From assembly GCA_003388555.1 (NCBI GenBank), contig QQVD01000068.1, positions 214,633 through 278,632 on the forward strand: a stretch of DNA of 64,000 nt. The letters run 5' to 3'. The position numbers were made by a program, and so were the translations under genes. Below, piece after piece: positions 44,288-52,075 of this stretch. Numbering within the stretch: the first letter of the stretch is position 1; each line of letters begins with the position of its first letter. The stretch is from Acidobacteriota bacterium. Lineage in GTDB: Bacteria > Acidobacteriota > Thermoanaerobaculia > Multivoradales > Multivoraceae. Under the pieces are notes generated by a model. It was not told where the DNA came from, did not search any database, and saw only the letters and a list, made by a program, of their open reading frames with translations.

Positions 44288-45006
44288 GCCAACGGGCGCC
44301 CGCGGCCGACCGCCCAGAGGCCCTGACGGCGCCGGCCCGGCGGCGGCGAGAGCAGATCTGGGAGCTCGTTCGGGCGCACCCCTGGGCCGCGGAGATCCGC
44401 GACGACCGCGTCGAGCGGATGATCGCCGTCGCGGCGCGGCGGCTCAGCTCGCTCACCGTGGTGCTCGACAACCTGTGGAGCGCACACAACTTCTCGGCCA
44501 TCGTGCGCACCGCCGAGGCCCTCGGGCTGTGTGAGGCGCACGTGGTCGAGGCGCTGAGCCGCTACCGCAGCAAGGCCGGCGTCACCCACGGCGCCGACCG
44601 CTGGCTGCCGGTCCGTCGCCACGGCAGCTTCGTCGAGTGCCGGGCGAAGCTCCGCGACGCCGGCTTCCTGCTGGCCTGTGCCGACGTCGGCGAGGGCTGC
44701 GTCGAGCTCGGGCACCTGCCCTGCGACCGACCGCTGGCGATCGTTCTGGGCAGCGAGAAGCACGGCCTCAGCGAAGCGGCACGAAGCGGCGCAGATCTGC
44801 GCTTCACCGTGCCGATGGCCGGCTTCACCGAGAGCTTCAACGTCTCGGTGAGCGCCGCGATCTCCCTCTTCCACGTCGAGCAACGCATGCGCGAGCGCCT
44901 TGCACGACGGGGTCTCGAAGGCGAGCTCGCCGCAGAGCGAGCCGCGGCGATGGTCGCCGCCTGGATCGAAAGCACCCGGGCGCGCCGACGGCGCACCCAC
45001 CGCTGA
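44284..45006 (+). CDS. trmH: TrmH-like SpoU family RNA 2'-O-methyltransferase
   Basis: SAM-dependent methylation of ribose on tRNA or rRNA, SPOUT knot fold. The protein matches TrmH from DRVERMIAVAARRLSSLTVV through LDNLWSAHNFSAIVRTAEALG (motif 1), AIVLGSEKHGLSE (motif 2) and FTESFNVSVSAAISLFH (motif 3). No ATG, GTG or TTG lies upstream of DRVERM within reach. The ATG at 44419 would cut off the conserved N-terminus, so a CTG (44284-44286) overlapping the ferritin stop is proposed; 240 residues, with a shorter CTG (44323) as an alternative. Product confidence is higher than start confidence. Confidence 0.8.
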   Translation: MSQRAPAADRPEALTAPARRRREQIWELVRAHPWAAEIRDDRVERMIAVAARRLSSLTVVLDNLWSAHNFSAIVRTAEALGLCEAHVVEALSRYRSKAGVTHGADRWLPVRRHGSFVECRAKLRDAGFLLACADVGEGCVELGHLPCDRPLAIVLGSEKHGLSEAARSGADLRFTVPMAGFTESFNVSVSAAISLFHVEQRMRERLARRGLEGELAAERAAAMVAAWIESTRARRRRTHR

Positions 45007-45055
45007 CGCCACCGCCGCCGCAGCGCCGGCCAGGCGGCAGTGCCGGCCTCCGGCT

Positions 45056-45511
45056 TCAGCCGACGATGCGCGAGAAGTGGTGGCTGCGGATCTCCAGCCC
45101 GTTGCGCATGTAGAAACGGTGGGCGTCGAAACGATGCACGCCGGAGTCGAGATGGATCGCCTCGCAGCCACGCCGCGTCGTCTCGTCGAAGAGCCAGTTG
45201 ATCAGTCTCTGCCCCAGGCCCAGCGAGCGCATGCCCGAATCGGTGACCAGGTCGTCGACATAGAGGTAGCGGCCCCAGGCCAACGAGATCCCGGTACGAA
45301 ACCCAGCCGCCGCTCCCGCCCTGCCGTTCACCAGCACGTAGACCAGGGAGTATCCCTGCTCCCGCTGCATCATCGTCACCAACTCCACGAACTCGTGCTC
45401 GTTGAACGCCGGACGCAGTTGCGCCATCACCGGGTAGCAGAGCCGGATCTGGTCGTCGTCGGTGGCGACGACCACCGAGCCGTCCTCGACGGGGGAGTTC
45501 TCTTCACTCAT
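45056..45511 (-). CDS. GNAT family N-acetyltransferase
   Basis: A 151-residue protein with the GNAT fold. Motif A (acetyl-CoA binding) is visible as YLYVDDLVTDSGMRSLGLGQRLI followed by FDETTRRGCEAIHLDSG, and the last strand-helix HRFYMRNGLEIRSHHF is typical of small GNAT enzymes. A start at the ATG 45511 gives the normal length. The substrate (small molecule, peptide or protein) is not recognisable. It is convergent with the TrmH-like gene. Confidence 0.85.
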   Translation of the reverse strand: MSEENSPVEDGSVVVATDDDQIRLCYPVMAQLRPAFNEHEFVELVTMMQREQGYSLVYVLVNGRAGAAAGFRTGISLAWGRYLYVDDLVTDSGMRSLGLGQRLINWLFDETTRRGCEAIHLDSGVHRFDAHRFYMRNGLEIRSHHFSRIVG

Positions 45512-45704
45512 GCTGATTTGGGCCCTGACGCCGGAGAAGATCGGCGCTCGACCGCGCTGCAGCCGACCGGGTCGGAGAAAGCGGCACAGTATCAGAGGCC
45601 CAGCCAGGGTCCGTCGGCGGAACTGCCGCTTCTGCAACAGTTCCGATCGCTCAGCCACCGGCACCCGTCGCCTGCTCCGGCGACCGGACGCGACGCCGAA
45701 TGCG

Positions 45705-45733
45705 TTGACAGAGCGCCGCTGCACGGTGAGCAT
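45705..45733 (+). promoter_or_regulatory. possible promoter of the PQQ-propeller gene
   Basis: A perfect -35 TTGACA (45705-45710) followed after 17 bp by GAGCAT (45728-45733; 3 of 6). The start would be near 45740, 50 nt before the ATG. The weak -10 lowers confidence. Confidence 0.3.
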
Positions 45734-45789
45734 CCCCGAAGTGAGGCCGGCCGGTTCCAGGTCGCGCCGCGATTCCCGCCGGAGACGTC

Positions 45790-47190
45790 ATGAACCACCC
45801 GAAGCCCCTGAGCCGAAGACACCCCCTCACCCGATCGCTGCTGCTGGCGATCGCAGCCGTCCTGGTGACGCACCCGGGCACCGCCGGCACCAACCCCGGC
45901 GAGACCTCCGACGCGGCGCTCTGGCCGACGTTCCGCGGTGTCCGTGCCTCGGGGGTGGTTGCCGACGCGAAGCTACCGATCGCCTGGAACGTGGGCACCG
46001 GTGAAGGCGTGGCGTGGAAGACCCCGGTGGCCGGACTGGCGCACTCCAGCCCGATCGTATGGGGTGACCGCATCTACCTGACATCCGCCGAGGCGGAGAA
46101 CGAGGCGGAGCTGAAGGTCGGCCTGTACGGCGACATCAAGCCGGCCGCCGACGAAGGCGTGGTGACGTGGACGCTCTCCGCCTTCGATCTCGAGGGGCGA
46201 GAGGTCTGGAAGCGCGTGGTGCACCGAGGAGTGCCGAAGATCAAGCGCCACACCAAGGCGACGCACGCCAACTCGACCCCGGCGACCGACGGGGAGACGA
46301 TCGTGGTGATGCTCGGCTCCGAGGGGCTGCACGCCTTCGACACCAGCGGCGAGAAGCTGTGGTCGAAGGACCTCGGGACCCTCGATTCGGGTTTCTTCCT
46401 GGCGCCCACCGCGCAGTGGGGTTTCGCCTCGTCGCCGATCCTCCACGACGGCAAGGTGATCGTGCAGGCCGACGTCCAGGGGCCCTCGTTCCTCGCCGCC
46501 TTCTCGCTCGAGGACGGCCGTGAGGTCTGGCGCACCGGCCGCGAGGAGGTGCCGACCTGGAGCACGCCCACCCTGGTGCCGCGTGGAGAAGGCGAGCAGA
46601 TCGTGGTCAACGGCTGGAAGCACATCGGCGGCTACGATCCGACCACCGGTGCCGAGCTGTGGCGGATGAGCGGCGGCGGCGACATCCCGACGCCGACGCC
46701 GGTGGTGTGGAAGGACCTGATCCTGATCACCAGCGCCCACGGCCAGGAGCGCCCGATCTACGCGGTGAGGCAGGACGCGACGGGCGAGGTGCGCGAAAGC
46801 GGCGCACTGGCCTGGGAGCACGAACGGGCCGGCAACTACATGCAGACGCCGATCGTGGTCGGCGACATCGGCTACTTCTGCATGGACAACGGCCTACTCA
46901 CGGCCTACGACCTCACCAGCGGCGAGGAGCTCTACAAGACGCGCCTCGGCAGCGGTCGCAGCGGCTTCACCGCCTCGCCGGTGGCGACCCGGGAAGCGAT
47001 CTACTTCACCAGCGAGGACGGCGAGGTCTACGTCGTCGCGCCGGGCCGCGAGTTCCGGCAGCTGGCGCTCAACGAGCTCGGCGAGGTGGTGATGGCGACT
47101 CCGGCCATCGCCGGCGACCTGCTGCTCTACCGCACCCGCGGCCACCTGGTGGCCCTGAGCAAGGCGGCGCAGGCCCCGACGACGCCCTGA
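45790..47190 (+). CDS. PQQ-like beta-propeller repeat protein
   Basis: A 466-residue exported protein with a signal peptide (about 14-32). It has repeated blades of the PQQ/YVTN type, with recurring patterns such as AFDTSGEKLWSKDLGT, AFSLEDGREVWRTGR, YDPTTGAELWRM and AYDLTSGEELYKT, about seven blades in all. The first block (WPTFRGVRASGVV) is typical of the outer-membrane-biogenesis-like (BamB-related) PQQ repeat proteins common in Planctomycetes and Acidobacteria. A catalytic role is unlikely because the residues of PQQ dehydrogenases are not apparent; a scaffold role is more probable. Confidence 0.85.
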   Translation: MNHPKPLSRRHPLTRSLLLAIAAVLVTHPGTAGTNPGETSDAALWPTFRGVRASGVVADAKLPIAWNVGTGEGVAWKTPVAGLAHSSPIVWGDRIYLTSAEAENEAELKVGLYGDIKPAADEGVVTWTLSAFDLEGREVWKRVVHRGVPKIKRHTKATHANSTPATDGETIVVMLGSEGLHAFDTSGEKLWSKDLGTLDSGFFLAPTAQWGFASSPILHDGKVIVQADVQGPSFLAAFSLEDGREVWRTGREEVPTWSTPTLVPRGEGEQIVVNGWKHIGGYDPTTGAELWRMSGGGDIPTPTPVVWKDLILITSAHGQERPIYAVRQDATGEVRESGALAWEHERAGNYMQTPIVVGDIGYFCMDNGLLTAYDLTSGEELYKTRLGSGRSGFTASPVATREAIYFTSEDGEVYVVAPGREFRQLALNELGEVVMATPAIAGDLLLYRTRGHLVALSKAAQAPTTP

Positions 47191-47251
47191 CGCGCTCGCG
47201 TCGCCTGCCGGCCACGGCCAGCCCGGGCGGCGGCTTGCCCGGCGCCGGGCC

Positions 47252-49177
47252 TCAGTCGTCGAGCACGATGCGGAAGATCAGATCGCGGGTACCGATCAGG
47301 TCGCCGCTACGCAGCTCGTCGCCAGCCTCTGGCGGCAGGCCGTTGCACAGCACCGTCTGCTTGTCGCCAGCCTGCAGCTGCAGGCGGTACTCGTCCTGCA
47401 CGATGCGCAGCAGCTCGGGCGGCGCGCCCGGCTCGTCGACCAGCACGACGTCGTTGCTCGAGCGTGCACCGACGCTGAGAGACTCGCGCACGATGGCACG
47501 GTACTGCTTGCCCTTCTGGATGCCGCGCACCGTCACCAGACGCACCGTGCGCGGCACGAAGAGCGCCTGCCCGGCACCCTGCTTGCGTTGAGGGCTCGCT
47601 CCCCCCTCGCGCAGAGCGCGCTCGACCAGCTGCTCGCGCTGCCTGACTCTCTCGGCCTCCTCCTCGGCGCGCACCGCCTCTCGGGCCGCCGCTGCCGCCG
47701 CCGCGGCTCCCGACATCGCGCTCCCGGACCTGCCACTGGAGCTGGTATCCGCGGAGCTCACGCCGCCGGTCTCTTCGTCGACCGACTCCTCCGCCGGCTT
47801 GCGCCCCAGCGCCTTGTTGAGCTCCGTGCGCACCATCTCGGCGGTGATCTCCGACGACGAAGCCGCACGACGCGCCAGCAGGCCGATGACGATCAGGGCC
47901 ACCATGACGACGGCGATGCCCATCAGCAGGAGCGGCTGACCCTCGAAGCGACGCTCCCGTCCACCGTCGGCACCAGCCCCGCCGACTCCCTCGGCGGCGG
48001 GCTCCGCCTCGCTATCGGCGCTGGCACCCGGATCGCTCGTCCCAGCCACCGGATCACCACCGGCGCCGGGCCCGGCCGCCTCTTCGGGCTGCGCCGACGG
48101 AGCATCGACGTCGGCCAGGTCTGATTCGGCGACGACGGTCCCGCTCTCCGCGGAAGGCGCCGTGCGCCGGCCGGAGAGCGCCGCCAGCGGCAGCAGTCGG
48201 ACGTCGGTGCCCTTCGACAGCACCCGGTTGCCCGAGCGGATGCTCAGCTGGAGGCGCAGCGCCCGACCGTCCGGAATGCACTGCGGACACTCGAGATCGA
48301 TCACCCAGACTCTGTTCACCGCCTCGGCGATGCGTTCGTAGGCTTCCGCCAGCTGGGTCCTGTCGGCCTCGAAGAAGGCGCCGCCGGAGTTCGTCGCCAA
48401 GCGTCGCAACACGTCGAGATAGGTCACCCGCTGGGCGCCCTGGAGCTGGCTGAAGCCGATCGCGTAGATCGGCAGCGGGCGACGGCGCAGCTCGTCGAGC
48501 ACGTCGTCGAGAGCCTGCCCGCTGCCCTCGTCGCGACCGTCGCTGAGGACGACGACGACACGCCGACCCGGCAACCCCTCGTCGCGCCGCTCCCCGAGGT
48601 CCAACGCGTCGAAGATCGCCTGGTAGAGCAAGGTGTCGCGATCGGTGGGCTCGAGCCGGTCGAGCGCCTCACGCAGCAGCGCGAGATCGTCGGTCCAATC
48701 GACGACCACCCGGCTCTGCGACCCGAAGGCGACGATCGCGGCCCGGTCCTGGGGCCGCAGGCGCGACACCCAGTCGTCCAGCGCCGAACGGATCTGCGCG
48801 AACAGCTCGTCGTTGAGCGACGCCGAGACGTCGACCAGGAAGACGTAGCCGACCCCCTCCTGCGAGTCGGTGAAGGGGCGCACACCGCGCACCAGGGCGA
48901 CCTCCTGGCCCAGGGTCGCGGCGACGTCCTCGACCCCGAGAGTCGGCTCGGCCGCCTCTCCCACGGTGCCCTCGAGGTCGGCGTACACCCGGACCTCGGT
49001 CTCGCCACTGGCCAGCTGGCGTACCTGGGAGATGTCGAGCCGCTCGCCGGCCTGGCCGAGCAGGGCGCCGGGCGAGAGCATCAGTGCCGCGAGCAGCAGT
49101 CTGCGAACCCCTTCGAAGCGGGGCCTATGCGGCGACTCCCGGCGGCTCGCCGTGTTCACGAGGTCCCTCCGCTCCAT
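47252..49177 (-). CDS. VWA domain protein with transmembrane helix and FHA-like C-terminus
   Basis: A 641-residue exported protein. After a signal peptide (about 24-42) comes a VWFA domain with MIDAS residues DVSAS (Asp116, Ser118, Ser120) and VLSDGRDEG. A low-complexity Gly/Ala/Asp linker precedes a transmembrane helix (LLLMGIAVVMVALIVIGLLA, about 418-438). After another Ala-rich charged segment the C-terminus (about 545-641) looks FHA-like (SLSVGARSSNDVVL and NGLPPEAGDELRSGDLI). If so, the outside VWA domain is tethered to a cytosolic phosphothreonine-binding domain. Confidence 0.78.
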   Translation of the reverse strand: MERRDLVNTASRRESPHRPRFEGVRRLLLAALMLSPGALLGQAGERLDISQVRQLASGETEVRVYADLEGTVGEAAEPTLGVEDVAATLGQEVALVRGVRPFTDSQEGVGYVFLVDVSASLNDELFAQIRSALDDWVSRLRPQDRAAIVAFGSQSRVVVDWTDDLALLREALDRLEPTDRDTLLYQAIFDALDLGERRDEGLPGRRVVVVLSDGRDEGSGQALDDVLDELRRRPLPIYAIGFSQLQGAQRVTYLDVLRRLATNSGGAFFEADRTQLAEAYERIAEAVNRVWVIDLECPQCIPDGRALRLQLSIRSGNRVLSKGTDVRLLPLAALSGRRTAPSAESGTVVAESDLADVDAPSAQPEEAAGPGAGGDPVAGTSDPGASADSEAEPAAEGVGGAGADGGRERRFEGQPLLLMGIAVVMVALIVIGLLARRAASSSEITAEMVRTELNKALGRKPAEESVDEETGGVSSADTSSSGRSGSAMSGAAAAAAAAREAVRAEEEAERVRQREQLVERALREGGASPQRKQGAGQALFVPRTVRLVTVRGIQKGKQYRAIVRESLSVGARSSNDVVLVDEPGAPPELLRIVQDEYRLQLQAGDKQTVLCNGLPPEAGDELRSGDLIGTRDLIFRIVLDD

Positions 49178-49322
49178 CTCGAGATCACGACCGGTCGGTC
49201 ACCCGGACGGCGTGCGCCGCGGGGGTCCCAACCTCTGTTCCTGCCGGAGACTAGCAGCTGTGATGGAACCCTCGGGCCCGACGCCGCGACCAAGACCTTG
49301 GGCCAGCAGGGCCAGGGAGAGA

Positions 49323-49994
49323 TCAAGCGCGACCTTCTCCCACCGCTCCGCCACCGGCGTCGTGGCCGCCCTCATCCGCCGCATGTTCGGGGTCGTCCTC
49401 GTGCCGGCAGCCTCGGTGGCGGGTGGTGTACGGCCCGTCGGGCTGCCCCAGCTCTTCGACCCAACCCTCGCGCGAGGTGTAGTACGCGAACACCGTGCGC
49501 TGCTTGAGATCCGAGAAGAAGCGCGTCCCCTCGGTCAGCTCCGAGCCGGAAGGCGGCGGATCACGGTCGTCGATCTCCTCGAGCAGGGCCACCAGCTGTT
49601 CCCCGGGCAGGGAGGCGATCGCACCGCCGAAGCGCCTCGACGCCCTGGCTTCGAGCCAGGCGAGGCCGTCGAGGAAGCGCTTCCGGGTTCCCTCCGGCTC
49701 GAGCGAGAGCGCCAGATCGAGGAAGCGCTCCACTCGCGCATCGGCCGCACCCGGTGTGTCGGTGGGCGGGATCAGCGTGTCGGCGAGGCGACGCACCGCG
49801 GCGACCTGCTGCGGCGAGAACAGGCTCGGTCGCCAGTCGTCCTGCAGGATCCTCGCTCCTGCCGCCCCGCGCAGTGCCTGACCGAGGGCCACCACGCCGG
49901 CTCCGGCCAGCACCACGCGGCGGTCGATGCCGTGAGGCTGCCGACCGCGGGCCGTCGGCTGGTCGCGGTCCCGAAACTCCTGCCTGGCGCCCAT
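49323..49994 (-). CDS. gluconate 2-dehydrogenase subunit 3-like protein (Tat signal)
   Basis: A 223-residue protein with a twin-arginine signal (DRRVVLAGAGVVALGQAL, RR at 25-26) and the Gluconate_2-dh3 fold: LADTLIPPTDTPGAADARV, FLDGLAWLEARA, and FFSDLKQRTVFAYYTSREGWVEELG. In this family the subunit accompanies a GMC-type FAD oxidoreductase, but none is encoded beside it. The C-terminus after YTTR is His/Gly/Asp-rich (GCRHEDDPEH and so on) and does not look like the family tail, perhaps because of a frameshift or divergence. GGAGG precedes the ATG by 8 nt. Confidence 0.72.
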   Translation of the reverse strand: MGARQEFRDRDQPTARGRQPHGIDRRVVLAGAGVVALGQALRGAAGARILQDDWRPSLFSPQQVAAVRRLADTLIPPTDTPGAADARVERFLDLALSLEPEGTRKRFLDGLAWLEARASRRFGGAIASLPGEQLVALLEEIDDRDPPPSGSELTEGTRFFSDLKQRTVFAYYTSREGWVEELGQPDGPYTTRHRGCRHEDDPEHAADEGGHDAGGGAVGEGRA

Positions 49995-50161
49995 TGTCGT
50001 TCCCTCCGTTCGCCGACACCGATCACTGCAGGCCTCGGACGGCGAGCCCTCGACGAAACCGGCTCCTCGCGTTGCTGGGAGCACGAGATCCTAGCAGTCC
50101 CGGCTGGAGGCAGCAGCGGGATTCCCGGCGCGATCGGAGGAGAACCGGGGCGACCCGAGAG

Positions 50162-50827
50162 TCACGGCGCCAGTCGCGCGAGCCGCCAGAGTGCGCCGTG
50201 ACCGACCTCTTCGGCGGCGTAGCGGAACCGGTCGTGGAGTCGGTTCTCGCGTCCCTGCCAGAACTCGTAGCTGCGCGGGCGCAGACGGTAGCCGCCCCAG
50301 TGGTCGGGACGTGGGACCTCTGCGTCGGCGAAGCGGGCGGAGATCTCGCCGACCCGCTGCTCGAGCACCTCGCGGCTCTCGAGCGGCTGGCTCTGAGGCG
50401 ATGCCCAGGCGCCGATCTGCGCACCCCGCGGGCGGGATGCGAAGTAGGCGTCGGACTCCTCCTCCGGAACCCGCTCGACCAACCCCTCGATACGCACCTG
50501 GCGGTGCAGCTCGTGCCAGAAGAAGAGCAGGCACGCGATGCCACAGGCGTCGAGCTGCCGGGCTTTCGAGCTGGTGTAGTTGGTGAAGAAGGAGAAGCCG
50601 TCGCGGTCGGCGGACTTGAGCAGCACCACCCTCGCCTGCGGCACCCCCGCCCGATCGCTGGTCGCCAGCACCATCGCGTTCGGCTGCGGCGCGCCCGAGT
50701 CGACGGCGGCGTCGAACCAGCGTCGGAAGAGCACCAGCGGGTCCTCGGGCAGGTCGTGTCGACGAAAGGGCTCTCCGATGTACTCCGAGCGCAGCCGCTG
50801 CAGCTCGTCGGGGTCGATCCTGCTCAT
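50162..50827 (-). CDS. pdxH: pyridoxamine 5'-phosphate oxidase
   Basis: FMN-dependent oxidation of PNP/PMP to pyridoxal phosphate, the last step of vitamin B6 salvage. The 221-residue protein contains the FMN-binding block PQARVVLLKSADRDGFSFF, the signature TNYTSSKARQLDA, FWHELHRQVRIEG, the SRPRGAQIGAWAS segment, and the C-terminal EFWQGRENRLHDR, ending in WRLARLAP. Length is standard, and the ATG start is supported by the family N-terminus. Monocistronic, divergent from the MDR gene. Confidence 0.95.
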   Translation of the reverse strand: MSRIDPDELQRLRSEYIGEPFRRHDLPEDPLVLFRRWFDAAVDSGAPQPNAMVLATSDRAGVPQARVVLLKSADRDGFSFFTNYTSSKARQLDACGIACLLFFWHELHRQVRIEGLVERVPEEESDAYFASRPRGAQIGAWASPQSQPLESREVLEQRVGEISARFADAEVPRPDHWGGYRLRPRSYEFWQGRENRLHDRFRYAAEEVGHGALWRLARLAP

Positions 50828-51052
50828 GTCGCTCCGTTCTCCGTGAGGCCCTGCGATCCGGCCTCGAGACGCCTTCGCACCCTTTGGCCCGGAGGTGGCG
50901 CCGCGCCGGCGGGCTGCGGCCGCACGCTGCGGTTAGACTGCCCGGCGCCGCCGGCGGCTCGTCGCCATCCCGAGTGCCTCTCGGAGAGGCGCCGCGGTCG
51001 CACGGTGGCGCCAGCGCCTCCCGCTCCATAGTACGACCACGCGAGGGAACCG

Positions 51053-52075
51053 ATGAGCGAAGCGACGAACCGCCAGTGGACGCTGGCCAAGCGACCCGAG
51101 GGGTTGGTCGACGAGCACACCTTCGAGCTGCGCGAAGCGGCGATCCCCGAGCCGGCCGACGGCGAGTTCCTGGTGCGGCTGCTGATGCTCTCGTTCGATC
51201 CCACCCAGCGGGGCTGGCTCAACGACGTCCGCGGCTACGTTCCACCGGTCCAGATCGGTGAGGTGATGCGCGCCAGCGGCGTCGGCGAGGTGGTCGCCAG
51301 TCGCCATCCCGGCTTCTCCGAGGGCGATCTCGTGGTCGGCGGTTTCGGATGGCAGGAGTGGATCGCCACCGACGGCGGCGGCCTGCTCCCGGCGCGCAAG
51401 TTGCCGCCCGGCGTCTCCCCCTCGAACGCCCTCAGCGTCTTCGGCACCACCGGCCTCACCGCCTACTTCGGCATGCTCGACGTCGGCAAGCCGCGTTCCG
51501 GTGAGACCGTGGTGGTCTCCGGAGCCGCCGGCGCCACCGGATCCGTCGCGGGTCAGATCGCCAAGATCCAGGGGTGCCGCGTCGTCGGCATCGCCGGCGG
51601 GCCCGAGAAGTGCGCCTGGCTCACCGACGAAGCCCACTTCGACGCCGCCGTCGACTACAAGAACGAGGACGTGGGCGAGCGGCTCCGGGCGCTCTGCCCC
51701 GACCGCGTCGACGTCTACTTCGACAACGTCGGCGGACCGACCCTCGACACGCTGCTGCTCCATCTCGCGATCGGGGCGCGGGTGGCGATGTGCGGCGGGA
51801 TCTCCTCCGGCTACGGCACCGAGCTGCCGCCAGGACCGCGCAACATCATGCAGCTGGTGATCCAGCGGGCACGCATGGAGGGCTTCCTGGTGCTCGACTT
51901 CGCTCCCCGCTTCGGCGAGGCGATCGCCGCCCTCGCCGGCTGGGTCGGCGAAGGCCGTATCGCCTTCCAGGAGGACATCGTCGAGGGCTTCGAGAACGCG
52001 CCGCAGACCCTCAACCGCCTGTTCACCGGCGCCAACCGGGGCAAGCAGCTGCTGCGCGTCGCCGACCGGAGTTGA
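51053..52075 (+). CDS. zinc-free MDR NADP-dependent oxidoreductase
   Basis: A 340-residue medium-chain reductase of the leukotriene B4 dehydrogenase/curA-like branch: N-terminal GroES-like domain (LSFDPTQRGWLNDVRGYVPP), then a Rossmann fold with SGAAGATGSVAGQIAK and VVGIAGG, and YFDNVGG. There is no zinc-binding Cys/His pattern. Such enzymes reduce alpha,beta-unsaturated carbonyls with NADPH. The stop TGA overlaps the TTG start of the glycosyltransferase gene (TTGA), so the two are translationally coupled though functionally unrelated at first sight. Confidence 0.88.
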   Translation: MSEATNRQWTLAKRPEGLVDEHTFELREAAIPEPADGEFLVRLLMLSFDPTQRGWLNDVRGYVPPVQIGEVMRASGVGEVVASRHPGFSEGDLVVGGFGWQEWIATDGGGLLPARKLPPGVSPSNALSVFGTTGLTAYFGMLDVGKPRSGETVVVSGAAGATGSVAGQIAKIQGCRVVGIAGGPEKCAWLTDEAHFDAAVDYKNEDVGERLRALCPDRVDVYFDNVGGPTLDTLLLHLAIGARVAMCGGISSGYGTELPPGPRNIMQLVIQRARMEGFLVLDFAPRFGEAIAALAGWVGEGRIAFQEDIVEGFENAPQTLNRLFTGANRGKQLLRVADRS

